Assembly (NCBI GenBank): GCA_003220685.1
Contig: QHTE01000055.1
Coordinates: 124,001-188,000, forward strand
DNA length: 64,000 nt
Direction: 5' to 3'
Source: Candidatus Rokuibacteriota bacterium
GTDB lineage: Bacteria; Methylomirabilota; Methylomirabilia; Rokubacteriales; CSP1-6
The notes below the pieces were generated by a model that searched no databases, was not told where the DNA came from, and worked only from the letters and a program-made list of their open reading frames with translations. Shown one piece after another: positions 1 to 8,752 of the stretch (position 1 is the stretch's first letter; every line of letters starts with the position of its first letter). Position numbers and translations under genes: made by a program.

Positions 1-1
1 C

Positions 2-1198
2 GTCCGCGAGGTGGCGCGCCATCTCGGCCGGCTGGGGCTCGCGGTCGATGTCTTCACACGCAAGCAGACTCCCGGCGTCCCGACCGTCGTCCCGCTCGGC
101 TGGGGCGCGCGAGTGATTCATATCGACGCGGGGCCCCAGCGGCCGGTGCCGCCGCCGGAGATCGTCCCCGACCTCGAAGCGTTCACCGACGGCGTGATGA
201 CCTTCCAGCGCCGAACCGGCGCCGAGTACGCGCTGTTCCACGGCCACTACTGGCTGTCCGGCCTGGTGGCCGTCGAGCTCTCTCGCCGGCTCGGCGGCGT
301 CCCGGTGGTCCAGATGTTCCACACGCTGGGCGTCGTGAAGAACGCGCTGGCCGATCAGCCGGGCGATCGGGTCCCGCAGGCCCGGGTCGATGCCGAGGCG
401 AGAGTGGCCGCGCAGGCGGACCGCATCGTGGCCGCGACGCCGCTCGAGAGCGCCGAGCTCGCGTGGTACTGCGGCGCCGACGTCGAGCGGGTGCGGACCA
501 TCCCCTGCGGCGTCGACGTCGAGCTCTTCAGCCCGGGCGGCACCGTCGCGGCCCGCACGCGGCTCGGCCTGAGCGCGGAGTGGGTCCTTCTCTTCGTGGG
601 CCGCCCCGCGCCGGTCAAGGGGCTCGAGGTCCTCCTGCAGGCGCTCGCGCGCTTGAAGGCCGACGGGCTCGGCCGGGCCGACGTGCGGCTGGTGATCGTC
701 GGCGGCGACCTGAACGAAGAAGGCGACGAGGATCGCGCGCGGCTGCGCGCGCTGGCCGACTCGCTCGGCGTCGGCGCGTGGGTCGATTTCAAGGGTCCCG
801 AGCCGCAGTCGGCGCTCCCGGAGTATTACCGCGCCGCCGATCTCTGCCTGGTGCCGTCGCATCACGAATCGTTCGGGATGGCGGCGCTCGAGGCCATGGC
901 GTGCGGCGCTACGGTCGTCGCCTCGCGCGTCGGCGGCCTCGCCACGACGATCCAGGACGGCGTCACCGGCGTCCTCGTCCCGCCGCGCGACGAGGTCGCG
1001 CTCGCCGCGGCGATCGGGTCGCTGCTCGCCGACGGACCGCGGCGGCGCACGCTCGGCCGGCACGCCGCCCGCTGGGCGCAGAGCTTCGCCTGGCCGACCG
1101 TGGCGCGCGCCCTCGTCGAGCTGTACGAAGAGCTGGTGCCCGATCTCCGTCGGCGGGCGACACCCCCCGTCAGCGTGAACTGCGCGCTGGTGATCTAG
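2..1198 (+). CDS. Glycosyltransferase family 4 (GT-B fold), 5' end outside window
   Basis: The frame is already open at base 2 (VREVARHLGRLG), so the true start lies before the window; the GTG at 11 is probably internal. The opening resembles the V-x-E-L-A-R-x-L-x-x-x-G region after the nucleotide-binding glycine loop of MshA and sucrose-phosphate-synthase-like GT4 enzymes. An N-terminal acceptor domain is followed by the Rossmann-like donor domain (LLFVGRPAPVKGLEVLL), the GT4 E-x7-E signature in HESFGMAALEAMACG, and the VGGLATTIQDGVTG segment. Retaining transfer from a nucleotide-sugar is expected; donor and acceptor cannot be told. A cytoplasmic or membrane-peripheral enzyme, perhaps in glycolipid or polysaccharide synthesis. 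Confidence 0.9.
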   Translation, partial: VREVARHLGRLGLAVDVFTRKQTPGVPTVVPLGWGARVIHIDAGPQRPVPPPEIVPDLEAFTDGVMTFQRRTGAEYALFHGHYWLSGLVAVELSRRLGGVPVVQMFHTLGVVKNALADQPGDRVPQARVDAEARVAAQADRIVAATPLESAELAWYCGADVERVRTIPCGVDVELFSPGGTVAARTRLGLSAEWVLLFVGRPAPVKGLEVLLQALARLKADGLGRADVRLVIVGGDLNEEGDEDRARLRALADSLGVGAWVDFKGPEPQSALPEYYRAADLCLVPSHHESFGMAALEAMACGATVVASRVGGLATTIQDGVTGVLVPPRDEVALAAAIGSLLADGPRRRTLGRHAARWAQSFAWPTVARALVELYEELVPDLRRRATPPVSVNCALVI

Positions 1199-1263
1199 AA
1201 GTCATTTAGCTGCTCGATACGGCCTCGATCGCCGAGACTGGCTCGGCGGCGATCGCTCTGAAG

Positions 1264-1821
1264 ATGGACGCAGAGTTGAGCGCAGGCATTGCCCACTTTG
1301 TGGTCGTGGTCTTCGGCGTTTCGGCTGCGCTGGCCGGATGCGCCATCCTCGCCAAGGAACCTGTGCCGATCGACGAGACCCCGCCGATCGCCGAGCGGCC
1401 GCCGATCAGTGAGCGCTCGTCAGGGGATGCGTCGATGGGCGAGACGGTCGTGGCGCTGGCGAAGCGGCATGTCGGCGCACCCTATCGATGGGGCGGCTCG
1501 AATCCGTCGGGCTTCGACTGCTCGGGACTGGTTCGCTACGTCTACGCGCAGGTCGGCGTCTCGCTGCCCCACAACGCCGCGCAGCAATACCGGCTGGGGA
1601 CTCCGGTCACCCGCGACAACCTCGAGCCGGGGGATCTGGTCTTCTTCGATAGTCTGCGCCACAACGGGATCTACATCGGCGACGGCCGTTTCATCCACGC
1701 CCGCCAGACCGGCCGGGGCGTGAACATCGCGCGCCTCGACGACGGATGGTACGCCTCGCACTGGGTCGGCGCGCGTCGGCTGGAGCTATCGGCGGACGCG
1801 GGCTGGGACCAAGAGCGCTGA
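1264..1821 (+). CDS. NlpC/P60 (C40) peptidase, predicted lipoprotein
   Basis: 185 residues. A hydrophobic N-terminus ends in a lipobox (LAGC, Cys26), so export and lipidation are predicted. A proline-rich linker (about 34-55) leads to one NlpC/P60 domain with the nucleophile Cys86 in FDCSGLV, His133 in HNGIYIGDG and a third polar residue at His145 (RFIHA). These enzymes cut gamma-D-Glu-diaminopimelate or neighbouring bonds in peptidoglycan stem peptides. It stands alone in a short gap after the glycosyltransferase. The start ATG has only a weak upstream ribosome site. Confidence 0.9.
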   Translation: MDAELSAGIAHFVVVVFGVSAALAGCAILAKEPVPIDETPPIAERPPISERSSGDASMGETVVALAKRHVGAPYRWGGSNPSGFDCSGLVRYVYAQVGVSLPHNAAQQYRLGTPVTRDNLEPGDLVFFDSLRHNGIYIGDGRFIHARQTGRGVNIARLDDGWYASHWVGARRLELSADAGWDQER

Positions 1822-1830
1822 GCCCGAAGA

Positions 1831-2208
1831 TCAACCGGGAAGCTGCATCAGCTGCAGGATGTTGCCGTCCGGGTCAGCAAAGGTGGCGACCCATCCGCCC
1901 CAATCTTCTCGGGTCGGCTCTCGACTGAAGGCGACACCCGCCCGGGTCAGACGCTCGTGCACGGCGCGGATGTCGGCGACCGTCAGGTTGAGCATGATCC
2001 GCAGCGGCTCACGGCTGGCGTCCCGGACCCGGTCGTGCACCCCCACGCTCAGGCGCACGCCGCTCCAGTCGAAGTTGATGAAATCCTCCTTCGAGGAGCG
2101 CGGTGTGAGCCCGAGCGTGTCGCGGTAGAAGCGCGCCATCGCCGGGAAACGAGCTGCCTCGGTCCAGATGAGCACCCCGGCCAGCCCAGCGATCGATCCT
2201 GCCGTCAT
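1831..2208 (-). CDS. VOC superfamily (glyoxalase/bleomycin-resistance fold) protein
   Basis: 125 residues, one vicinal-oxygen-chelate domain. The pattern is typical: an N-terminal betaalphabeta unit with FYRDTLGL, a central linker, and a C-terminal unit ending in ATFADPDGNILQLMQL, whose late glutamate position is replaced by Gln. The start ATG is preceded by GGGAGG at five bases. The substrate is unknown; such single-domain proteins are often annotated as glyoxalase-like. It converges with the peptidase gene (9-base gap) and diverges from the hydrolase downstream. Confidence 0.88.
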   Translation of the reverse strand: MTAGSIAGLAGVLIWTEAARFPAMARFYRDTLGLTPRSSKEDFINFDWSGVRLSVGVHDRVRDASREPLRIMLNLTVADIRAVHERLTRAGVAFSREPTREDWGGWVATFADPDGNILQLMQLPG

Positions 2209-2338
2209 CCGCGCCTCCCGAGTTCGGCTTCGCCTGGGGCGATTCTATCGGAAGGCGCGAGGGCCGTCGTGGCGCGCGGGCCCGCGCGGCCGAGCGTTGG
2301 CTTCTCGGCACCGGACGCCGGCTTCTCGTCAGCGATGC

Positions 2339-2344
2339 TAGGAT
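2339..2344 (+). promoter_or_regulatory. Extended -10-like element before the alpha/beta hydrolase
   Basis: TGC-TAGGAT lies seven bases before the ATG at 2352, with no Shine-Dalgarno sequence between. Transcription from here would start at or next to the A of the start codon, giving a leaderless mRNA. Inferred from sequence only. Confidence 0.4.
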
Positions 2345-2351
2345 TGGCGCC

Positions 2352-3239
2352 ATGACGGGGCCGGCGGGCTCTTCGGGGGCGAAGGTCGTCGAGCGGCGCA
2401 TCGCGGTCGCTCCGGGCGTCGAGCTGCACGTCGAGGTGCGAGTCGGCGATCGCGCGGCCGCTCCCTTCGTGCTCGTCCACGGCCTCGCGTCCAACGCGCG
2501 CCTCTGGGACGGCGTCGCCGAGCATCTACACGGTGCGGGCCACACGGTGGTCGCGATCGATCAGCGCGGGCACGGCCGCTCCGACGCGCCGGACCTCGGC
2601 TACGATCTCGACACGGCGGTCGCCGACCTCCTGGCCCTGATCAACGCGCTCGAGCTCGATCGCCCCGTCCTCGCCGGCCAGTCCTGGGGCGGCAACGTGG
2701 TGCTGGAGCTCGGCTGGCGGAGGCCCGAGGTCGTACGCGGCATTGCCTGCGTCGACGGGGGTGTGATCGAGCTGTCCCAGGCGTATCCTTCGTGGGAGGA
2801 GTGCCTTGCGGCGCTGACGCCGCCCGCGCTCGATCACCTCACACTCGCCGAGCTCGAGACGCGGATTCGCAAGAGCGTGCCGCACTTCACCGATCGCGCC
2901 GTCGCGGCGTACCTGCACTGCTTCCGCACGCGCCCCGACGGGACGATCGAGGCGCGGCTTTCGCTCCGCCGCCATCTCTCGATCCTGCGCTCGCTCTGGG
3001 AGCACCGTCCCTCGACCCGTTGGGCGACCCTGAAGGCTCCCACGATGCTACTGCTGGCGGACAGCGGCGACGGTACGAGAACCTCTCGCAAGCGAAGCGC
3101 CGAAGCGGTAGCGCTCGCGGCCGGGGGGGCGATCCGGTCGGTCTGGTTCTCACCCGGCCACCACGACCTGCATCTCGAGTCTCCCGAGCGTGTGGCCGAG
3201 CTGTTCTTGCAGGCGCTCCGGGACGGGTTCTTCGCGTGA
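2352..3239 (+). CDS. Alpha/beta hydrolase
   Basis: 295 residues of alpha/beta-hydrolase fold. The oxyanion region is FVLVHGLASNARLWDG, the strand-4 segment is VVAIDQRGHGRSDAP, the nucleophile elbow is GQSWGG (Ser, about residue 117), and the terminal His is in SPGHHDLHLESP. The catalytic acid is probably the Asp in LLLADSGDG. This resembles esterases and haloperoxidase-like C-C hydrolases; the substrate cannot be inferred. Its stop overlaps the GTG of the next gene, so the two are probably cotranscribed. Confidence 0.9.
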   Translation: MTGPAGSSGAKVVERRIAVAPGVELHVEVRVGDRAAAPFVLVHGLASNARLWDGVAEHLHGAGHTVVAIDQRGHGRSDAPDLGYDLDTAVADLLALINALELDRPVLAGQSWGGNVVLELGWRRPEVVRGIACVDGGVIELSQAYPSWEECLAALTPPALDHLTLAELETRIRKSVPHFTDRAVAAYLHCFRTRPDGTIEARLSLRRHLSILRSLWEHRPSTRWATLKAPTMLLLADSGDGTRTSRKRSAEAVALAAGGAIRSVWFSPGHHDLHLESPERVAELFLQALRDGFFA

Positions 3240-4543
3240 CCGCTCGGCGGCCGCGGATCCTCGCGATCATGGGCTCGGGCGAGACCGCGCCGACCATGGT
3301 GACGCCGCACCGCGAGATCGTCGCGCGGCTGGGCGAGCCGACGCCCCGCGCCGTCCTGCTCGACACGCCCTACGGCTTCCAGGAGAACGCGTCCGAGATC
3401 ACGGAGCGGGCCGTCGAGTACTTCGCCCACCGCGTGCAGCTGACGATCGAGCCCGCCGGATTTCTCGGCCCGCTCGCGGTCGACCAGAGCCACCGCGCGC
3501 CGCTCGCCGAAGCCGCCGCGCTGTCCCGGCTGCGCACGGCTGGGTTCGTCTTTGCCGGGCCGGGGAGCCCGTCGTACGCGCTGTCGGTCTGGCGCACCTC
3601 GCCGGTGCCCGAGGCGCTCACCACCAAGCTCGCCGACGGCGGCGCCGTCGTCTTCTCGAGCGCGGCGGCGCTGACGCTCGGGAGCCACAGCGTGCCGGTG
3701 TACGAGATCTACAAGGTCGGTCAAGCCGTGCACTGGCTCGAGGGGCTTGATCTCATGCGGGCCGCCGGGTTCGACGGATCGTGCGTGGTGATCCCGCACT
3801 ACGACAACGCCGAGGGCGGCACCCACGACACGCGCTTCTGCTATCTCGGCGAGCGGCGGCTCGCGGTGATGGAGGGGATGCTGCCCGACGACGCGTGGGT
3901 GCTCGGGATCGACGAGCACACGGTGCTGGTGGCCGATCTCGACGCGAAGACCGTCACGGTGTCCGGGCGCGGCGGCCTCACCGTGCGCCGCCGCGGCACG
4001 TCGCGCGTGTTCCCCGCGGGAACGCGGCTCGCCATCGGCGAGCTGCTCTCGGCCGCCCGCGGTGAAGGTGGAACGGACCGCCGCGAGGCGGAGCGCCCGC
4101 TCGCCGCGGCCGACGCCGGCTCGACCCCGGCCAGCGAGCCGGACTCGAAGCGGTCGCCCCTCCTCACCGAGGTCACGCGGCTCGAGCAGGCGTTCGAGGC
4201 CGCGATCGCCGGGCGTCGGGCTCCGGAGGCCGCCGAGGCCATTCTGAATCTCGATCGGACCATCGCCGAGTGGGCGGCGGATACCTTGCAGACCGACGAT
4301 CCCGACCGCGCGCGCGCCGTTCTTCATTCGCTGGTGCAGAGACTCGGCGAGGCGGCGGCGGGCGGTCTGCGCGATCCGCGCGAGCTTCTGGCGCCACTGG
4401 TGGAGAGCCTGATCACGCTTCGAGGCGAGCTGCGCGCCGCGAAAGCGTGGGAGCTGGCCGATCGCGTCCGCGATCGATTGATCGCGGCCCGCATCGAATT
4501 GCGGGACACACCCGGCGGGACCGTCTGGGAGCTGCGGGAGTAG
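3236..4543 (+). CDS. S51/cyanophycinase-like domain fused to a CysRS C-terminal-like domain
   Basis: 435 residues from a GTG that overlaps the previous stop (GTGA). Residues 1-290 look like the class-I glutamine-amidotransferase-like fold of peptidase E and cyanophycinase: ILAIMGSGETAPTM, FAGPGSPSYAL, and GGAVVFSSAAALTLG, where Ser141/142 sit at the nucleophile elbow (usually G-x-S-A-G). Residues 325-435 look like the C-terminal DALR-type helical region of cysteinyl-tRNA synthetase, ending LADRVRDRLIAARIELRDTPGGT before a final Trp, where CysRS has an IRDxLxxxGIxLEDTPxGTxW pattern. No synthetase catalytic core is present. Function unknown. The frame stays open far upstream, but that part is antisense or shadow of the hydrolase gene. 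Confidence 0.8.
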   Translation: MTARRPRILAIMGSGETAPTMVTPHREIVARLGEPTPRAVLLDTPYGFQENASEITERAVEYFAHRVQLTIEPAGFLGPLAVDQSHRAPLAEAAALSRLRTAGFVFAGPGSPSYALSVWRTSPVPEALTTKLADGGAVVFSSAAALTLGSHSVPVYEIYKVGQAVHWLEGLDLMRAAGFDGSCVVIPHYDNAEGGTHDTRFCYLGERRLAVMEGMLPDDAWVLGIDEHTVLVADLDAKTVTVSGRGGLTVRRRGTSRVFPAGTRLAIGELLSAARGEGGTDRREAERPLAAADAGSTPASEPDSKRSPLLTEVTRLEQAFEAAIAGRRAPEAAEAILNLDRTIAEWAADTLQTDDPDRARAVLHSLVQRLGEAAAGGLRDPRELLAPLVESLITLRGELRAAKAWELADRVRDRLIAARIELRDTPGGTVWELRE

Positions 4544-4594
4544 CCGCAGTCGAAAGCCGCCGCTGCGTCGCGACCTCCGGGGGCGCGAACATGC

Positions 4595-4620
4595 CGAGGG
4601 GCGGCTCGAGCCGCCCCTCG
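4595..4620. terminator. Perfect 26-bp palindrome between convergent genes
   Basis: A perfect inverted repeat centred on CTCGAG, with GC-rich 13-base arms, lies between the stop at 4543 and the stop of the D-aminoacylase at 4653. A bidirectional hairpin terminator is the simplest reading, although no T-tract follows. Confidence 0.5.
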
Positions 4621-4652
4621 TGTTCGTCAGAAGACCTGTTGCCGAACCGTTG

Positions 4653-6350
4653 CTATGCGCCTGCCATCTGATACCGCGCGTTGCGGATCACCTTGCCGGG
4701 ATGGCTGCCGGTGTGCTGGCCCTTCTCGAGCAGCACCTCGCCGTTCACGACGGTGTAATAGATCCCCTCGGCCAGCTCGCGCATCCGCCAGCCGTTGGCC
4801 GGGAAATCGTGCACGACGTCTTCCTTGACCGGCGCCACGGTGTCCGGATCGAAGACGACGAGGTCCGCGGCCATGCCGGGCTGCACGAGGCCGCGGTCGT
4901 AGATGCCGAAGGCCGACGCCGAGTCGTACGTGAGTCGCCGCACGGCGTGCTCGAGCGACATGATCTGCTTCTCACGCACCCAGTAGCCGAGCAGGCGCGT
5001 GGGATTGCTGACGTTGGAGTGGAACTGCACGTGGGCGCCGCCGTCGGTCAGCCCGACCACCGCGTACGGGCTGCCGAGGATCTGCGCGACGGCCTCGGTG
5101 TCCATGTTGATTTCGCCGAGGCTGAAGACGGTCTCGAGATTCTCCTCGACCGCCAGGTCAAGGAAGGCGTCGACCGGATGCTTGCCCTGGGCCTTCGCGA
5201 TCTCGGCGATGTGCTTGCCGGCCAGCCCGCGGTTCTTCGCGAGCTTGGGCTCCTCGACGAGCATCAGGTCCCAGCGCTTGGAGAACGTCGAGTCCGGGCC
5301 GAGCGGCGCGTCGACCTCCTCGCGCAGCTTCGCGCGGATCGCCGGATTGGCGTACGCGGCGAGCTTATCGGAGTCGGGGCCCTGGAGGATCGGCAGCCAG
5401 GTCGGCATGCTGCGGAACACCTGGCAGTTCTTCATCGTGAACCGGTTGACGATGCTGCCGGGATTGCAGAGGGGGATTGCGCGGATGCCCTGCTTCACGG
5501 TCTCCTCGACGTGCGCCAGGTGTGTCTTCCACCGCCCGGGCTGCCGCGCCTGCTCGAGCAAGGTGTTGTACATGATCGGCCGACCGCAGGCCTCCGAGAT
5601 CCGGGACAGGAGCTTGTCCTTCAGCTCAGGGTTGGTCCCGCCGCCACATTGCATGATGCCGGTGCCGGCCTCGCGGAGCACGTCGGCGAGCGCGAACAGC
5701 TCCGACTCCGGGGCGCACGCCGCGGGAATCCGCTTGCCGGCGATGTCGAAGTGGTTCATGTTCCGCGTGATCGAGAGCCCGAGCGCGCCAGCCTCGAGCG
5801 CCTCGCGCACCACGCGGCGCATCACCTCGAGCTCGGCCTGGGTGGCGTCGCGCTCGGAGCACTCCTCGCCCATCGCGTAGAGCCGCACGGCCGAGTGGCC
5901 CACGAGCGTGCCGACGTTGACGCCGAGCCGGCGGCCGATCGCATCCATGTACTGGGGGAACGTCTCCCAGTTCCAGGGCACGCCGGCCTGCAGGACGTCC
6001 ATCGGGATCGCCTCGACGTACGAGAGCATCCCCGCCAGCTTCTCGCGCGCCTCCGGCTTGACCGGCGCCAGCGCGAGCGAGCAGTTGCCGATGATCACCG
6101 TGGTGGAGCCGTGATGGCAGGAGTAAGTGCAGAGCGGATCCCACACGACCTGCGCGTCGTAGTGGCAGTGGTTGTCGACGAAGCCCGGCGCGACGACCCG
6201 CCCGTCGGCCTCGATCGTCTGGCGCGCGGAGCCGCTGAGGCGTCCGAGCTCGACGATCTTTCCCTTCGCGACACCGACGTCACTGTGAAACGCTGGACGC
6301 CCGGATCCGTCGATGACGCGTCCGTTCTTGATGAGCAGGTCGTAGGTCAT
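4653..6350 (-). CDS. N-acyl-D-amino-acid deacylase (D-aminoacylase-type amidohydrolase)
   Basis: 565 residues. The N-terminal beta-sandwich begins LLIKNGRVIDGSG; the TIM barrel carries the metal His pair in DNHCHYDAQ and the Cys ligand characteristic of D-aminoacylases in IIGNCSLALAP. A late Asp (GLTDGGAHVQF) and the closing strand VVFDPDTVAPV complete the family pattern. Expected reaction: zinc-dependent hydrolysis of N-acyl-D-amino acids or related N-acyl or carbamoyl compounds. Monocistronic, with about 250 bases of upstream intergenic DNA. The exact substrate is uncertain, because this family also includes dihydroorotase-like and hydantoinase-like members. Confidence 0.92.
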   Translation of the reverse strand: MTYDLLIKNGRVIDGSGRPAFHSDVGVAKGKIVELGRLSGSARQTIEADGRVVAPGFVDNHCHYDAQVVWDPLCTYSCHHGSTTVIIGNCSLALAPVKPEAREKLAGMLSYVEAIPMDVLQAGVPWNWETFPQYMDAIGRRLGVNVGTLVGHSAVRLYAMGEECSERDATQAELEVMRRVVREALEAGALGLSITRNMNHFDIAGKRIPAACAPESELFALADVLREAGTGIMQCGGGTNPELKDKLLSRISEACGRPIMYNTLLEQARQPGRWKTHLAHVEETVKQGIRAIPLCNPGSIVNRFTMKNCQVFRSMPTWLPILQGPDSDKLAAYANPAIRAKLREEVDAPLGPDSTFSKRWDLMLVEEPKLAKNRGLAGKHIAEIAKAQGKHPVDAFLDLAVEENLETVFSLGEINMDTEAVAQILGSPYAVVGLTDGGAHVQFHSNVSNPTRLLGYWVREKQIMSLEHAVRRLTYDSASAFGIYDRGLVQPGMAADLVVFDPDTVAPVKEDVVHDFPANGWRMRELAEGIYYTVVNGEVLLEKGQHTGSHPGKVIRNARYQMAGA

Positions 6351-6602
6351 CTCGCCGCTCCTTTCTCAGACACGACCGTCGCAGGCACTACCCTCGAGCA
6401 CGCTTCGGAATGCGCCGTGGTCCACCCCCGGAATTCGAGCCAGGCCGCCAGCCTGGCTACAGCCGGGATGGTAGCTCAGAAGCGAGCACTCCGGTAGCGA
6501 TTGCACGGAGGGCAGGACAGGCGACCGAGGAGCGCCACGGCTACGCCGGGGCGCTTCCGAGCGGAGGGGGTATGGGGGCCAGTTTGGGGCCCCCATTATT
6601 AA
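6351..6602. other. Intergenic region with hairpins
   Basis: 252 bases with no convincing gene. They should hold the promoter of the D-aminoacylase (minus strand) and the 3' end of the zinc-ribbon gene. A small hairpin (CCAGGC...GCCTGG) occurs near 6440-6455 and a strong one at 6572-6596. Confidence 0.5.
6572..6596. terminator. Hairpin terminator after the zinc-ribbon gene
   Basis: A 9-bp perfect stem (ATGGGGGCC/GGCCCCCAT) around a 7-base loop, starting seven bases past the stop of the minus-strand gene at 6603. AT-rich sequence on its right side is compatible with a terminator. Confidence 0.55.
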
Positions 6603-7142
6603 CTATCGTCGGGGCAGCCCGAGAGTCCTGAACACGTCGAGCCGGACGACCGCCCAGCCGAGCGCGCGAAGGTGGTTGTCGATCTCGTTCATGAGCCGGC
6701 GATCGCCCCGTCTACGATCGGGCGAGCTGGCCCGCTCGCCGGTCCGCCGCTCGGCCCGCCGGCGGTCGAGAACGACCTCCACGGAGGAATTACCTGAAAA
6801 CGCACGTTTGGCGTACTCGAAGAGCTTCTGCCGGTCTCTGGCGACGACCACGATCTGCTTCGCGGCCTGGCTCGAAGCCTCGTCGCGGCCCTTCGATTCG
6901 GCGGTCCAGCTCTTGGGGAACGGGTGGAACTGGGGCAACACTTTGAGCGGTCCCTGGTCGAGGAACTTGGAGAGAAGGACCCAGGTATCTCCGCCACACG
7001 CGGGGCATGACGAGGTTCCGATTTCAAAGCATGCCTCGCAATCGAGGCACAACGCCAGACGCCGAAGCGGCAAATGCGATAGCGCGGTGCCTCGTGTGTG
7101 GCGGATGTGGACCCGGGTGCTTTCTGCTCCCATCGAACGCAC
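6603..7142 (-). CDS. Zinc-ribbon protein with arginine-rich DRRR/ERR motifs, unknown function
   Basis: 179 residues if the outermost ATG is used; the true start may be internal. A zinc-ribbon-like segment (CLDCEACFEI, then CPACGGD) lies near residues 32-50. A stretch resembling a response domain (KQIVVVARDRQKLFEYAKRAF) follows, then a strongly basic tract, VVLDRRRAERRTGERA and PDRRRGDRR, and a short C-terminus. The paired DRRRxERR and DRRRGDRR motifs look like a conserved module rather than random arginine richness. I do not recognise a family. It stands alone between the D-aminoacylase and UDP-glucose dehydrogenase. Confidence 0.7.
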   Translation of the reverse strand: MRSMGAESTRVHIRHTRGTALSHLPLRRLALCLDCEACFEIGTSSCPACGGDTWVLLSKFLDQGPLKVLPQFHPFPKSWTAESKGRDEASSQAAKQIVVVARDRQKLFEYAKRAFSGNSSVEVVLDRRRAERRTGERASSPDRRRGDRRLMNEIDNHLRALGWAVVRLDVFRTLGLPRR

Positions 7143-7369
7143 GGGAGAGTGGCAAATCGGATGCCACGCGCGGTCGTTTGCGGAAACTTCGATCTGGCAG
7201 CAGGTTAGGTATGATCACGGGCCGGCAACGCCGCTGGATTGACCGTATTGACTGGACAGTCCGGCATCACCCCTGGTCAAGGTCGTGCCGGCTCCGAGTC
7301 CTAGGCACAAACGGGGAGCACCGCTAGAATGAACGAGCCACGGCGGCGAGGCATCACGCGGAGGTCTCC

Positions 7370-8740
7370 ATGATCAAACGTCTTCTTTGCATCGGCGCGG
7401 GCTATGTCGGCGGCCCGACGATGGCAGTGATCGCCCAGCACTGCCCCGACGTAGAGGTGGTCGTCGCCGACATCAACCACGATCGCGTGGCTGCATGGCA
7501 GTCGGGTCGGCCGCCCATCTTCGAGCCAGGCCTGGAAGAGGTGGTGCGAAGGTCCCTCGGTCGGAACCTCCGCTTCACCGGGGACGTCGAGCACGAGATC
7601 GGCGAAGCGGAAATGATCTTCGTCAGCGTGAACACGCCTACCAAAACCTTCGGGCAGGGAGCGGGGCGCGCGGCCGATCTGCAGTACTGGGAGAAGACGG
7701 CCCGGAGCATCCTCCACCATGCGAGACGGCCGGTCATCGTGGTCGAGAAGAGCACCCTGCCCGTCCGTACGGCCGAGGCCATGGAGCGAATCTTCAAGAA
7801 TCGCCGGCAAGGCCAGCGCTTCGAGGTGCTTTCGAACCCGGAATTCCTCGCCGAGGGGACGGCGATCACGGATCTCGAATCGCCAGACCGCGTCCTGATC
7901 GGCGGCGCCGAGACGCCTGCCGGACAGGCCGCGATCGATGAGCTGGTCGACATCTACGCGCGCTGGGTGCCGCGCGAACGCATCCTCACTGCCAACGTCT
8001 GGTCGGCGGAGCTGTCCAAGCTCGCGGCCAACGCGTTTCTGGCGCAGCGGGTCAGCTCGATCAACGCCATCTCGGCGATCTGCGAGCAGACGGGCGCTGA
8101 CATCCTGTCGGTCGCCACGGCGATCGGTACCGATCGGCGCATCGGCTCGCAATTCCTGCGCGCCGGTGTCGGGTTCGGCGGCTCCTGCTTCCAGAAGGAC
8201 ATCCTGAACCTCGTCTACTTGTGCGAGCAGCACGGTCTGCCGGAAGTCGCCCGGTACTGGGAAGCGGTCGTCACGTTGAACCAGCATCAGAAGGAGCGAT
8301 TCGTCCGTCGCATGATCCGAGTCATGTTCAACACGCTGGCCGGCAAGCGCATCGCGCTGTTCGGATTTGCGTTCAAGGCGAATACCGGTGACACGCGCGA
8401 GTCGCCGGCCATCCAGATCTGCCAGGAGCTTCTCGCGGAGCAGGCGCACGTGTGCATCACCGATCCCCAGGCGCTCGAAGGCGCGCGGCAGGTCTTCAGT
8501 GCCTCGACGGACAGGGTCGCGTTCGAGTCCGACCCCTACAAGGCCGCCGACGGCGCGCACGCGGTCGCTCTGCTGACGGACTGGGCGGAATATCGGGCGC
8601 TCGACTACCGGCGGATCTACGCCGCGATGGAGCGGCCCGCCTTCCTCTTCGACGGCCGAAACCAGCTGGACCCCGAGGAGCTCTACCAGATCGGGTTCAA
8701 CGTCTACGCGATCGGCCGTCCGGACCGAACCAGCCTCTAG
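7370..8740 (+). CDS. ugd: UDP-glucose 6-dehydrogenase
   Basis: 456 residues with the architecture of the animal/plant-type UGDH. It has an N-terminal NAD Rossmann motif (CIGAGYVGGPTMAVIA), VSVNTPTKTFG, EKSTLPVRTAEAM, SNPEFLAEGTAI, the catalytic Cys in GVGFGGSCFQKD (about residue 270), and the C-terminal UDP-binding domain with FAFKANTGDTRESPAI. It oxidises UDP-glucose to UDP-glucuronate with two NAD+, feeding exopolysaccharide or glycolipid synthesis. A good ribosome site (GGAGG) precedes the ATG. The 227-base upstream gap presumably holds its promoter, but none is clear. Confidence 0.97.
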   Translation: MIKRLLCIGAGYVGGPTMAVIAQHCPDVEVVVADINHDRVAAWQSGRPPIFEPGLEEVVRRSLGRNLRFTGDVEHEIGEAEMIFVSVNTPTKTFGQGAGRAADLQYWEKTARSILHHARRPVIVVEKSTLPVRTAEAMERIFKNRRQGQRFEVLSNPEFLAEGTAITDLESPDRVLIGGAETPAGQAAIDELVDIYARWVPRERILTANVWSAELSKLAANAFLAQRVSSINAISAICEQTGADILSVATAIGTDRRIGSQFLRAGVGFGGSCFQKDILNLVYLCEQHGLPEVARYWEAVVTLNQHQKERFVRRMIRVMFNTLAGKRIALFGFAFKANTGDTRESPAIQICQELLAEQAHVCITDPQALEGARQVFSASTDRVAFESDPYKAADGAHAVALLTDWAEYRALDYRRIYAAMERPAFLFDGRNQLDPEELYQIGFNVYAIGRPDRTSL

Positions 8741-8752
8741 AGGCGCGTTTCT

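Noticed and set aside
2834..4327. 497-codon open frame on the minus strand opposite the S51-like gene
   Set aside because: Arginine/glycine-rich shadow typical of GC-rich DNA; the plus strand carries recognisable motifs throughout.
4620..6497. 625-codon plus-strand frame across the D-aminoacylase
   Set aside because: Antisense shadow; the minus strand encodes a complete amidohydrolase with metal ligands.
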